Assembly (NCBI GenBank): GCA_029262975.1
Contig: JAJCYJ010000667.1
Span: forward strand, 1 to 16,262
Origin: Saprospiraceae bacterium
GTDB taxonomy: Bacteria; Bacteroidota; Bacteroidia; Chitinophagales; Saprospiraceae
Length of the DNA stretch: 16,262 nucleotides
Direction of reading: 5' to 3'
Both the position numbers and the translations under genes were made by a program. The notes beneath the pieces were generated by a model, which was given only the letters and a program-made list of their open reading frames with translations, did not search any database and had not been told where the DNA came from. Below, piece after piece: positions 7,432 to 14,174 of this stretch (its first letter is position 1; every line of letters begins with the position of its first letter).

Positions 7432-8577
7432 ATGAAACTAATGCATACAATAATCTTCCTGGTTATATCAGGGTATGCTTCTGGACAAACATATTTCGAA
7501 GTTGGCGATTCCGTAAGCTTCAGAATTAAAGAAAATATCGACGGGCTTCTAATGATAGAACCAATTGATTTTGCTAGAAATACTTTTTTCGGAGAAAGCG
7601 CCGGATTGAATAACGCTTCGACCACAGGTTCAAATGTATTCGTAGGCTTTCATGCGGGAACAGAAAATACAATCGGAGAACGCAATGCATACATCGGCTG
7701 GAGAGCTGGAGCCGCAAATGAAACAGGAGCAAGCAATACATTTGTAGGATCGAGTGCGGGTGCATCTAATACCGGTTCAGGCAATACATTAATAGGTTAT
7801 GCGGCAGGTGAATTTCAATTAACAGGAAATTCAAATGTATTTATCGGTACGCTAGCAGGAACAAGCAGAACTGTGAGTAATGAGAATATAATAATCGGTT
7901 ATCAAGCAGGGGGGAATGGTGATGGTGATCGAAATATATTTATTGGAACGCTTGCCGGTTCCAATGAACCTGGTAGTAATAAATTATACATTGATCAGAA
8001 TAATACTTCCTCCTCACCCCTTATTTATGGCGATTTTAGTTCTGACGAACTTGCGGTGAATGGTGAATTAGGAATCAATGTAAACACGCCTGAAGCCGAT
8101 ATTCATATTCTACAAAGTGAAACCGCTTCTACGGGTGGCACGGGGGGGATAATTTTTGAAAGTTCTCAACAAAATGCCACAAAATGGCAGGTCCATCATA
8201 GTGGTGCTAACTTGAGTTTTACCCTTGACGGAAATAGAAGGTCGTATATCACACCTGCCGGGGCCTATGTGGACGACGAATCTTTCGACCTGCCTCCCCA
8301 AGAACGGTCATTAGCTGAAGCAAGCAGTATACTTAAGGCAATTAGTACTTATACAACTCAGAGTGATGCTGCGAATGGATCAATAAATATAAACGGACAA
8401 TCATTGATAGAGCATTTTCCCGAGGCTGTAGCCTTTGATGAAGAGGGAACGCCTTTTGGTGTAATTTATCAAAAACTGACCATTCTCACCTTGAAGACGA
8501 TACAAGAGCAACAGGATATTATCGAGGAATTGAAAAGGAATCAAGAGCTCATACTGTCTAAATTGAATGACGAATAG
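7432..8577 (+). CDS. Fibre-like exported repeat protein 1, with degenerate S74-like C-terminus
   Basis: 381 residues. Signal peptide at about 1-19 (MKLMHTIIFLVISGYASGQ). Eight repeats of 16-18 residues begin at N50, 68, 85, 102, 118, 135, 152 and 168, with consensus N-x-F-[IVF]-G-x-x-A-G. Such repeats are known from Bacteroidota tail-fibre-like proteins and recall YadA-head or phage-fibre beta-rolls. Next is LYIDQNNTSSSPLIYGDF (185-202), a join commonly seen in this protein type. The C-terminus keeps the end of an S74-type domain (LIEHFPEAV, then VIYQKLTILTLKTIQEQQ) and a coiled coil at about 347-378, but has no SDxxxK self-cleavage dyad: the place is taken by LPPQERSL (287-294). It is therefore predicted to trimerise without cutting itself. 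First of three related genes; no shared stop/start overlaps. Confidence 0.8.
   Translation: MKLMHTIIFLVISGYASGQTYFEVGDSVSFRIKENIDGLLMIEPIDFARNTFFGESAGLNNASTTGSNVFVGFHAGTENTIGERNAYIGWRAGAANETGASNTFVGSSAGASNTGSGNTLIGYAAGEFQLTGNSNVFIGTLAGTSRTVSNENIIIGYQAGGNGDGDRNIFIGTLAGSNEPGSNKLYIDQNNTSSSPLIYGDFSSDELAVNGELGINVNTPEADIHILQSETASTGGTGGIIFESSQQNATKWQVHHSGANLSFTLDGNRRSYITPAGAYVDDESFDLPPQERSLAEASSILKAISTYTTQSDAANGSININGQSLIEHFPEAVAFDEEGTPFGVIYQKLTILTLKTIQEQQDIIEELKRNQELILSKLNDE
7579..7959 (+). repeat. Coding repeat array of fibre protein 1 (8 units, about 17 residues)
   Basis: Units are about 48-54 bases and diverged at the DNA level; the protein pattern N-x-F-[IVF]-G-x-x-A-G is what is conserved. 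Variable residues at the two x positions (ES, FH, WR, SS, YA, TL, YQ, TL) suggest an array that evolves by point change more than by recent unit copying. Confidence 0.75.
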
Positions 8578-8676
8578 TCGGTGCTTCCCTGAACACCATT
8601 AGAACCCCTTCTGGATTTGAATTACTTATTGAAAATTCATATGATTCTCATTCCATTTTAGAAAAATCCACTATCC

Positions 8677-8702
8677 TGTTAACCTTTTCGTTTTCATTTT
8701 GA
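8677..8702 (+). promoter_or_regulatory. TGTTAAC...CATTTTGA motif before fibre gene 2
   Basis: TGTTAAC at 8677-8683 followed 11 bases later by CATTTTGA (8695-8702), 49-74 bases before the ATG of fibre gene 2. The same two pieces occur before fibre gene 1 (spacing 5) and, with CATTGA, before the sigma gene (spacing 8). It may be an operator or ECF promoter element. Confidence 0.3.
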
Positions 8703-8750
8703 TAAAGGCCTGATAGTGTTCTTACAAGTATCAACAATAAAATAACTTTC

Positions 8751-10175
8751 ATGAAAAATTCAACCTTAGCATTATTCTTTGCACTTTTATTTTCCAATTT
8801 TATTTATAGCCAGAATCCGGACTTAGACGTAGATGGAGCTGCCAAAATATCCGGTAGACTTGAGCTTGGAGATGAAACACTTAGAAATACAGTTGTGGGA
8901 TTTGTTACTAGTAATGGCATTACCGGTACAGATAATTCTCTCTTTGGCAATAGTGCTGGCGCTGCGTTAGTAGCAGGAACTGACAATTCGGCATTTGGGT
9001 CGAAGGCAGGATTCCTGTTATTCAACGGCGTCCGAAATTCTTTCTTTGGTGCTAATGCAGGAAGTAGTGGGGGAGGATCAGACAATTCATTTTTTGGTTC
9101 TAATGCAGGCGAGGTCAATGCCGCCAGTGGTAATTCGTTTTTTGGTTCAGATGCAGGTAAACTAAATCAAACCGGAGTCGGTAATTCATTCTTTGGCAAT
9201 GGATCCGGGGCCTTAAATTCAGCGGGTAATGAAAATTCGTTTTTCGGTTCAGCCGCTGGAGCAAAAACTACTTCCAGCAGCAATTCTTATTTTGGATATA
9301 ACAGCGGAGTCAATAATACAGGTGGTGAAAAAAATGCATTTTTTGGAGATAATACCGGTGTAGTGAATATAAATGGGTTACAAAATTCCTTTTTTGGATC
9401 TGAGGCTGGCGAAAACAATACGGCCAGTTTTAATTCATTTTTTGGATTTCGTGCCGGTAGGGCAAGTACAGGAGAGAAAAACACATTTGTAGGGCATCTT
9501 TCCGGAGAAGACAATACAGGCGATGAAAATTCATTTTTTGGTAAAAATTCCGGTCTACAAAATACATCTGGGAGTCAAAACACTTTAATCGGAGTAGATG
9601 CAGGCGATGCCATCACTACTGGTGACAATAACACAATGGTGGGATTCAGTACAGATGGTTCGAGCGCGAATGCGCAAAATCAAATTGTAATTGGGCATCA
9701 AGCCGATGGACAAGGCAATAATACAGCTGTGATAGGAAATGAGTTTATTACTACTGTTTACATGAATGAAGATGGTACAGCCTCTGTGATGAGCTCGTCT
9801 GATAGACGAATGAAGCGAAATATTCTTGATTCTGAGTTAGGGTTAATTTTTATAAAAGCACTAAGACCAGTGCAGTACTATTGGAAAAGCAGATCAGATT
9901 TTCCATCCGAATTTATAAAAAATGAGACGACAGAAGAACTAAGAGCGGCTAATACTCCAAGAGTTATTCAACATGGGCTTATTGCGCAAGAGGTGAAAGA
10001 AGTCATTGATGCACTCGGCATTCCCTGGCAAGGGTGGCAGGAAAATTCTGAGAATGGGAGACAAGCTTTGAACTACAGTGCATTGACAGTGCCGTTAATC
10101 AAAGCAGTTCAAGAACAGCAAAAACTTATCGATGGATTAGAGAAACGACTAAGCGAATTAGAATCTAATAATTAG
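8751..10175 (+). CDS. Fibre-like exported repeat protein 2 with self-cleaving peptidase S74 domain
   Basis: 474 residues. Signal peptide at about 1-20 (ALFFALLFSNFIYSQ). A short N-terminal beta segment (LDVDGAAKISGRLELGDETL) is shared with fibre protein 3. About fifteen repeats of 16-17 residues start at N62 and run to about 300; most read NSFFGxxAG. A bridge (QIVIGHQADGQGNNTAVIGN) follows. The C-terminal peptidase S74/intramolecular chaperone domain (about 346-452) shows Ser350 and Lys355 in SSDRRMK, the Ser-Lys spacing (i, i+5) of this family (as in MyRF and phage tailspikes), then LRPVQYYWK, HGLIAQEVKEVI and LNYSALTVPLIKAVQEQ, ending in a coiled coil (452-472). By family knowledge the domain drives trimerisation and is released by cleavage just before Ser350. 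Inferred to be a surface fibre; no anchor or T9SS signal is seen. Confidence 0.85.
   Translation: MKNSTLALFFALLFSNFIYSQNPDLDVDGAAKISGRLELGDETLRNTVVGFVTSNGITGTDNSLFGNSAGAALVAGTDNSAFGSKAGFLLFNGVRNSFFGANAGSSGGGSDNSFFGSNAGEVNAASGNSFFGSDAGKLNQTGVGNSFFGNGSGALNSAGNENSFFGSAAGAKTTSSSNSYFGYNSGVNNTGGEKNAFFGDNTGVVNINGLQNSFFGSEAGENNTASFNSFFGFRAGRASTGEKNTFVGHLSGEDNTGDENSFFGKNSGLQNTSGSQNTLIGVDAGDAITTGDNNTMVGFSTDGSSANAQNQIVIGHQADGQGNNTAVIGNEFITTVYMNEDGTASVMSSSDRRMKRNILDSELGLIFIKALRPVQYYWKSRSDFPSEFIKNETTEELRAANTPRVIQHGLIAQEVKEVIDALGIPWQGWQENSENGRQALNYSALTVPLIKAVQEQQKLIDGLEKRLSELESNN
8934..9650 (+). repeat. Coding repeat array of fibre protein 2 (about 15 units)
   Basis: Repeat starts at residues 62, 79, 96, 112, 128, 145, 162, 178, 195, 212, 228, 244, 260, 277 and 294 give a strict 16/17 alternation. 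The FF pair and both Gly residues are almost invariant up to unit 11; the last units drift to NTFVG, NTLIG and NTMVG. This pattern fits one turn of a beta-roll or triple beta-helix per unit (inference). Confidence 0.8.
9621..9845 (+). repeat. Conserved DNA block shared with 11118-11342
   Basis: These 225 bases align without gaps to 11118-11342 in fibre gene 3, with about 23 differences counted by eye (near 90% identity). The rest of the two genes, especially the repeat arrays, is far less similar as DNA. The block covers the last repeats, the bridge and the Ser-Lys cleavage site. Confidence 0.8.
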
Positions 10176-10208
10176 TGGTAGTAATAACAGGTGTTTTGGA
10201 ACTATCAA

Positions 10209-10227
10209 GAATTTGAAAATTCAATTT
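10209..10227. repeat. Palindrome before fibre gene 3
   Basis: GAATTT-GA-AAATTC (10209-10222) is a perfect palindrome 16 bases before the ATG of fibre gene 3. The overlapping AATTCAATTT (10218-10227) recurs at 11787-11796 before the LuxR-type gene, and TTGAAAATTCA (10213-10223) recurs at 8629-8639. It may be a binding site, or just AT-rich sequence. Confidence 0.3.
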
Positions 10228-10238
10228 AAAAATTCATT

Positions 10239-11720
10239 ATGAGATCATACATTTTATTTATTGGTTTTATGTTATGTGGCGCTTATTGTTGTATAGCCCA
10301 GGAGAATCAATTAGAAGTAGAAGGAGATGTTGAAATAGTAGGAAAACTCAAAATAGGAGATGAAACCTTAAAAAATGTACAGGTCGGAATTGGAACCAGT
10401 TCCGGGGTTTCAGGAAGTGATAACTCTTTATTTGGAATTTCGGCGGGGGCCATACTTGGCGCCGGAAGTCATAATTCGGTATTTGGAAGTGAGGCAGGGT
10501 TTTTACTTATAAATGGAAATCGAAATTCAATATTTGGTTCTGACGCTGGACGTTTTTTGAACAATGGTAGCGACAATTCAATGTTTGGATATAAAGCAGG
10601 GCAAAATAGCGGAGCTTCTAATAATTCTTTTTTCGGAAGTAGTTCGGGTCGTAATAGCAGTACGGGAGGGCATAACTCTTTCTTTGGCGCCAATAGTGGA
10701 GGAGCAACAAATGTTGGATTAGGAAATTCATTTTTTGGCTCTCAATCAGGTTTTATTAACCAATCAGGAGAACACAATTCTTTTTTTGGATATGAATCGG
10801 GATATTTCAATTTTACTGGTCATAACAATTCATTTTTTGGCAGTGGAGCAGGCTATAGTAGTTCTACCGGAGTAGAAAATTCATTCTTTGGTGCCGATGC
10901 GGGATCCGCAAATCAAAACAGTTTCAACTCCTTCTTCGGATTCCGGTCAGGTGCTGTAAATCGCGGAGATGCCAATAGTTTCTTTGGACACAAGTCAGGT
11001 GAAAAGAATCTTTTTGGAGAGGATAATACCTTCTTTGGCAAGAATTCAGGGCTCAATAATACAAGTGGATTATCCAATACTTTGATTGGTGGTGATGCAG
11101 GTGATGCCATTTCTACAGGTGACAATAACACAATGGTTGGATTCAGTACTGATGGTTCAAGCGCTGATGCACAAAATCAAATTGTAATAGGGTGTCAAGC
11201 TGATGGACAAGGCGATAACACGGCTGTGATAGGAAATGGCTTTATTACTACTGTTTATATGAATGAAAATGGTACTGCCTCTGTGATGAGTTCGTCTGAT
11301 AGACGAATGAAACGCAATATTCTTGATTCTAAGCTAGGGTTAAACTTTATAAAGGAGCTAAGACCCGTGCAGTATTATTGGAAAAATAAATTGGATTTTC
11401 CATCCGAATTTATAGAAAATGAAACCGCGGAGGAATTAAAAGAGGCAACAACACAGCCAAGAATACAACACGGGCTGATCGCCCAGGAAGTGAAAGAAGT
11501 CATAGATAAACTTGGAATTGAATGGCAAGGCTGGCACGAAAATGCTGACACAGGAAGACAAGGTCTAAACTATGCTGCATTGACCGTGCCGCTAATACAG
11601 GCTATTAAAGAGCAACAGGGAATAATTGATCAACTTAATCAAAACCAAAAATTAATTCTTGAATATCTCTCGCAAAAAAGGCCAACGCAACACTTGGACA
11701 ATAGGCAGAGCGAAGAATAA
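10239..11720 (+). CDS. Fibre-like exported repeat protein 3 with self-cleaving peptidase S74 domain
   Basis: 493 residues, a paralogue of fibre protein 2. Signal peptide at about 1-20 (FIGFMLCGAYCCIAQ); the Cys residues do not form a proper lipobox. The shared N-terminal segment LEVEGDVEIVGKLKIGDETL is followed by about fifteen NSFFGxxxG repeats from N62 to about 303, the bridge QIVIGCQADGQGDNTAVIGN and the S74 domain with Ser353 and Lys358 in SSDRRMK, LRPVQYYWK, HGLIAQEVKEVI and LNYAALTVPLIQAIKEQQ. A coiled coil (about 450-480) and a polar tail (PTQHLDNRQSEE) follow. The gene starts 63 bases after the stop of fibre gene 2, so the two may be co-transcribed. Predicted to trimerise, then cleave before Ser353, leaving the fibre part behind. 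The place and function of the fibre are inferred. Confidence 0.85.
   Translation: MRSYILFIGFMLCGAYCCIAQENQLEVEGDVEIVGKLKIGDETLKNVQVGIGTSSGVSGSDNSLFGISAGAILGAGSHNSVFGSEAGFLLINGNRNSIFGSDAGRFLNNGSDNSMFGYKAGQNSGASNNSFFGSSSGRNSSTGGHNSFFGANSGGATNVGLGNSFFGSQSGFINQSGEHNSFFGYESGYFNFTGHNNSFFGSGAGYSSSTGVENSFFGADAGSANQNSFNSFFGFRSGAVNRGDANSFFGHKSGEKNLFGEDNTFFGKNSGLNNTSGLSNTLIGGDAGDAISTGDNNTMVGFSTDGSSADAQNQIVIGCQADGQGDNTAVIGNGFITTVYMNENGTASVMSSSDRRMKRNILDSKLGLNFIKELRPVQYYWKNKLDFPSEFIENETAEELKEATTQPRIQHGLIAQEVKEVIDKLGIEWQGWHENADTGRQGLNYAALTVPLIQAIKEQQGIIDQLNQNQKLILEYLSQKRPTQHLDNRQSEE
10422..11147 (+). repeat. Coding repeat array of fibre protein 3 (about 15 units)
   Basis: Same 16/17-residue period and unit count as fibre protein 2, but the residues between the conserved N, FF and G positions differ in nearly every unit. 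Ser often replaces Ala in the second half (SSSG, ANSG, SQSG, YESG), so the arrays have separated for longer than the DNA block just after them. Confidence 0.8.
11118..11342 (+). repeat. Conserved DNA block shared with 9621-9845
   Basis: Partner of the block in fibre gene 2; same length, about 23 differences by eye. It encodes the end of the repeat array through the S74 cleavage site. Confidence 0.8.
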
Positions 11721-11822
11721 TATAGTGCGGACTATGACATTTCATGATGGGATTGTTGATTATGATAATGCCAGCTAAATCTATATAATTCAATTTTTCA
11801 ATTAAAAAGTTAAAAAATAATC

Positions 11823-12032
11823 ATGAATAATATTTCTCCCCGTGAAGCAGAAGTGCTGCATCTTATTTCAAATGAATATACCACTAAAGAAATAGCCAAC
11901 ACCCTATATATCAGCACACATACTGCAGATTCCCATCGCAAAAACCTGATGCTGAAATTGGGTGCCAAAAATACTGCAGGCCTTATAAGAAGAGGTTTTG
12001 AAAACAGATTATTAGGAGTTAATCATATCTAA
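11823..12032 (+). CDS. Stand-alone LuxR-type HTH protein
   Basis: 69 residues that are almost only a LuxR/GerE C-terminal DNA-binding domain: ISPREAEVLHLISNEYTTKEI, then the recognition helix region NTLYISTHTADSHRKNLMLKLGAKN and the closing AGLIRRGFENRLL. No receiver or ligand domain is encoded, and the 102 bases upstream have no in-frame extension that I can see, so it appears complete rather than truncated. A small hairpin (ATAGT-GCGG-ACTAT, 11722-11735) right after the fibre gene 3 stop separates it from the fibre cluster. It is followed 18 bases later by the DUF1566-type gene, so the two are probably one operon. Likely a DNA-binding regulator of nearby genes (inference); how its activity would be controlled is not visible. 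Confidence 0.8.
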   Translation: MNNISPREAEVLHLISNEYTTKEIANTLYISTHTADSHRKNLMLKLGAKNTAGLIRRGFENRLLGVNHI

Positions 12033-12050
12033 TTAAAAAAAGCAATTATC

Positions 12051-12689
12051 ATGAAGTTTATCTTATTTATAATTCAATTTGTTCTGGTAACTCATATAGC
12101 CTTTGGGCAAGAAATGAGTGTCGACGTTGCTGTTAAGATTAATAACTTGGATACAGTAATAGAAGGTCAAAACCTGGTTGTTGGTTCTGAGGGACAAATA
12201 GCGATTAAAAAATATAACATTGGCGATATGGCCCATGGAGGTATTATATTTTATATAGACCCAACCGGAAATCACGGTCTGGTTGCAGACACTGCAGATT
12301 TAACAAACGGTATCATATGGCGTAACCAATCCACAATTCGCACAAACGCAGTTAGTCAGAATATCGGAGGCGGAAAAATAAATACAATTCTAATTTCAAG
12401 TCTTCAGATCCCTGAAGACCCAAATGAAGATTTTGCTGCCCTCATATGTTTGAAGCTTGATAAGGGAAATTATGGAGATTGGTTTTTACCTTCTTCTGAT
12501 GAGTTGATGCTTCTTTATAATAATTTGCATCAAGCAGGCTTAGGTAATTTTCCATTTCCAAATCTTAGCTATTGGTCCTCTTCTGAGGTTGATCAAAACC
12601 ACGCATTGTATTTAAACTTCTCAACTGGAGCCATAGAATCCGGGACTAAGGATATACTCCTGGCAGTACGTCCGGTACGCTCATTTTGA
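12051..12689 (+). CDS. Secreted DUF1566/Lcl-type domain protein
   Basis: 212 residues with a signal peptide (about 1-20, ending HIAFGQ). A short spacer leads to a C-type-lectin-like DUF1566/Lcl domain: GDMAHGGIIFYID (58-70) with HGLVA, then GDWFLPSSDELMLLY (142-156), YWSSSE (174-179) and the end motif VRPVRSF (206-212). Family members are surface or exported proteins in Bacteroidota and Proteobacteria (Lcl of Legionella binds glycosaminoglycans), but binding here is not shown. The spacer segment (VIEGQNLVVGSEGQIAIKKY) recalls the start of fibre-associated proteins that begin with a short beta strand. Its place behind the LuxR-type gene suggests co-expression. Probably part of the same surface locus as the fibres (inference). 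Confidence 0.8.
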   Translation: MKFILFIIQFVLVTHIAFGQEMSVDVAVKINNLDTVIEGQNLVVGSEGQIAIKKYNIGDMAHGGIIFYIDPTGNHGLVADTADLTNGIIWRNQSTIRTNAVSQNIGGGKINTILISSLQIPEDPNEDFAALICLKLDKGNYGDWFLPSSDELMLLYNNLHQAGLGNFPFPNLSYWSSSEVDQNHALYLNFSTGAIESGTKDILLAVRPVRSF

Positions 12690-12971
12690 TTAGAGGGCAA
12701 TAGCTTGCGAATTTTATATGCGAAGGTTTCGAAAGACTATAATTTCATCTATAATTTATGAAATTCTCTCTGAAAACAACTTGTTGATAGTTCACCAAAC
12801 GGTCCTAAAAGCGAATTATGATCCTGGCCAATTTGGATCTTTTGCAATGATTTAGCGATTTAATTTCATTGGGCAACTTTATAATAAAATTATCTTAGTG
12901 TGAACATTAATGTGATCGTCACCTCAGTGGCGACTATTCCTTTGAGTTAATGGCAAGCTAAATAATAAGAA

Positions 12972-13751
12972 ATGAAGAGAGTACATCTTTTTGAATTTGA
13001 AGATTTTAACTGGTTTCCAGATTTTATTAGAGATGGAGGTACTGACTTTCTTGGTTTTGTTTTAGGAGTGATAAGATTTTACGAACCAGTCGTTGAGGTA
13101 TTAGAAAATGTAATTGAGAAAACCAATCATAATCAAATACTGGATTTATGCTCGGGAAGTGGAGGTCCAATCGAATTCATCAATCAGAAAATAGACCCAA
13201 ATATTGATATCAGGTTTTTTGTATCGGATAAATATCCTAACATTCCTGCGTATAATGACTTAAAGCTACGGACTAAAAATATTGTGAGTTATAATACACA
13301 GTCCTTAGATGTTCTGAAACTGAATACTGATATAATTGGAATTAGGACAATGTTTTCAGCTATCCACCATTTTGAACCAATAGAAGTGAAGACAATACTC
13401 CAGAATATAGTCATAAGCGGAATGCCTGTTTGCATTTTCGACAGTGGAGATAAACATATTGGAACAATTTTAGGGATATTACTATTTCATCCTATATTGT
13501 TTTTCATTTGCACTCCTTTTATCAGACCATTTAAGTTAAGCAGAATAATTTTCACCTACTTTATCCCGCTTATTCCGGTTTACACAATTTGGGATGGAGT
13601 TGTATCCATTTTAAGGTTATACAAACCAAAGGAATTAATGGAAATGGCCCAATCGTCTGATAGGCAAAAATTGTATGACTGGAAATGTGGGAAACTGAAA
13701 AATAGAATTGGTTTTTCTGTGACATATTTAATTGGAACTCGAAATTCGTAA
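12972..13751 (+). CDS. Class I SAM-dependent methyltransferase with hydrophobic C-terminus
   Basis: 259 residues. The Rossmann-fold motif I is ILDLCSGSGG (56-65), followed by RFFVSDKYPN with the acidic end of strand 2 (D86) and a post-motif segment with SAIHHF (129-134), as in small-molecule methyltransferases. Residues about 164-217 are unusually hydrophobic (ILGILLFHPILFFICTPFI, IIFTYFIPLIPVYTIW), which suggests membrane contact or a lipophilic substrate such as a quinone or lipid. The substrate cannot be read. A 282-base gap precedes it in which I see no clear promoter and no gene; the genes on its right are on the other strand. A family member is certain enough, its role is open. Confidence 0.8.
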   Translation: MKRVHLFEFEDFNWFPDFIRDGGTDFLGFVLGVIRFYEPVVEVLENVIEKTNHNQILDLCSGSGGPIEFINQKIDPNIDIRFFVSDKYPNIPAYNDLKLRTKNIVSYNTQSLDVLKLNTDIIGIRTMFSAIHHFEPIEVKTILQNIVISGMPVCIFDSGDKHIGTILGILLFHPILFFICTPFIRPFKLSRIIFTYFIPLIPVYTIWDGVVSILRLYKPKELMEMAQSSDRQKLYDWKCGKLKNRIGFSVTYLIGTRNS

Positions 13752-13848
13752 CCAGATTAGGGAAATATTACTGGTCTGATTTTCTGGATCACCTGTTTCG
13801 TCATTAATTCAGCTTATCTGTTGAAAACCACATTGTAGATGGTATTAT

Positions 13849-14172
13849 TTATTTCGGATCAAGACTCATTACATAATCAAAACTTTCATCTAAATATTTC
13901 ACTACACTTTCCAAATCTGTAAGCATCTTTTCTGGTATCAATACATATCCGTGCATTATCGAATTATACGATTTGAAAATTGACGTATCAAACTCCTCGA
14001 TATATTTTTCCTGGACCTCTTTTGAAAATCGAATCCCTATTTGACCAGCCTTATTAAACAACGAAAACATGTGCCCATTTGCGGAGGTATAGGGCATTGT
14101 TTTACCTTTTCTTTCAAACCTTTTACATTTGGAGATTAATTCATCATAAATTTTCAATTTTTCTTCCCACAT
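13849..14172 (-). CDS. TfoX N-terminal/YjbR-like small protein
   Basis: 107 residues. The pattern MPYTSANGHMFSLFNK (26-41), GQIGIRFSKE (43-52) and MHGYVLIPEKML (73-84) matches stand-alone proteins of the TfoX-N family, a fold related to YjbR. TfoX/Sxy is linked to competence in Gammaproteobacteria, but stand-alone short forms have no established role and should not be called competence regulators. The start lies two bases after the stop of the SRPBCC gene, so the two are co-transcribed and probably translationally coupled. The 3' end faces the methyltransferase gene across a 97-base gap with no strong terminator. Confidence 0.65.
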   Translation of the reverse strand: MWEEKLKIYDELISKCKRFERKGKTMPYTSANGHMFSLFNKAGQIGIRFSKEVQEKYIEEFDTSIFKSYNSIMHGYVLIPEKMLTDLESVVKYLDESFDYVMSLDPK

Positions 14173-14174
14173 AA

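Noticed and set aside
7320..7529. A 69-codon + strand ORF between the sigma gene and fibre gene 1
   Set aside because: Its second part overlaps the signal peptide of fibre gene 1 in another frame and the translation has no recognisable family; the gap is better explained as promoter and leader.
8804..9118. Long - strand frames opposite the fibre repeat arrays (also at 9287-9514, 10469-10693 and 10913-11131)
   Set aside because: They are shadows of the NSFFG repeats: translations rich in Pro, Leu and Lys with repeat periodicity copied from the opposite strand.
7432..11720. A prophage tail-fibre region
   Set aside because: All three proteins have signal peptides and no phage structural, lysis, integrase or packaging genes are present, so cellular surface proteins are more likely.
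13742..13848. Terminator between the convergent methyltransferase and TfoX-like genes (ACCAG...CTGGT)
   Set aside because: A five-base stem with a 15-base loop is too weak, and the T-rich stretch is not directly after it.
13849..14172. A competence regulator TfoX/Sxy
   Set aside because: Only the N-terminal-type domain is present and the organism group lacks evidence for Sxy-style control; called only as a TfoX-N-like small protein.
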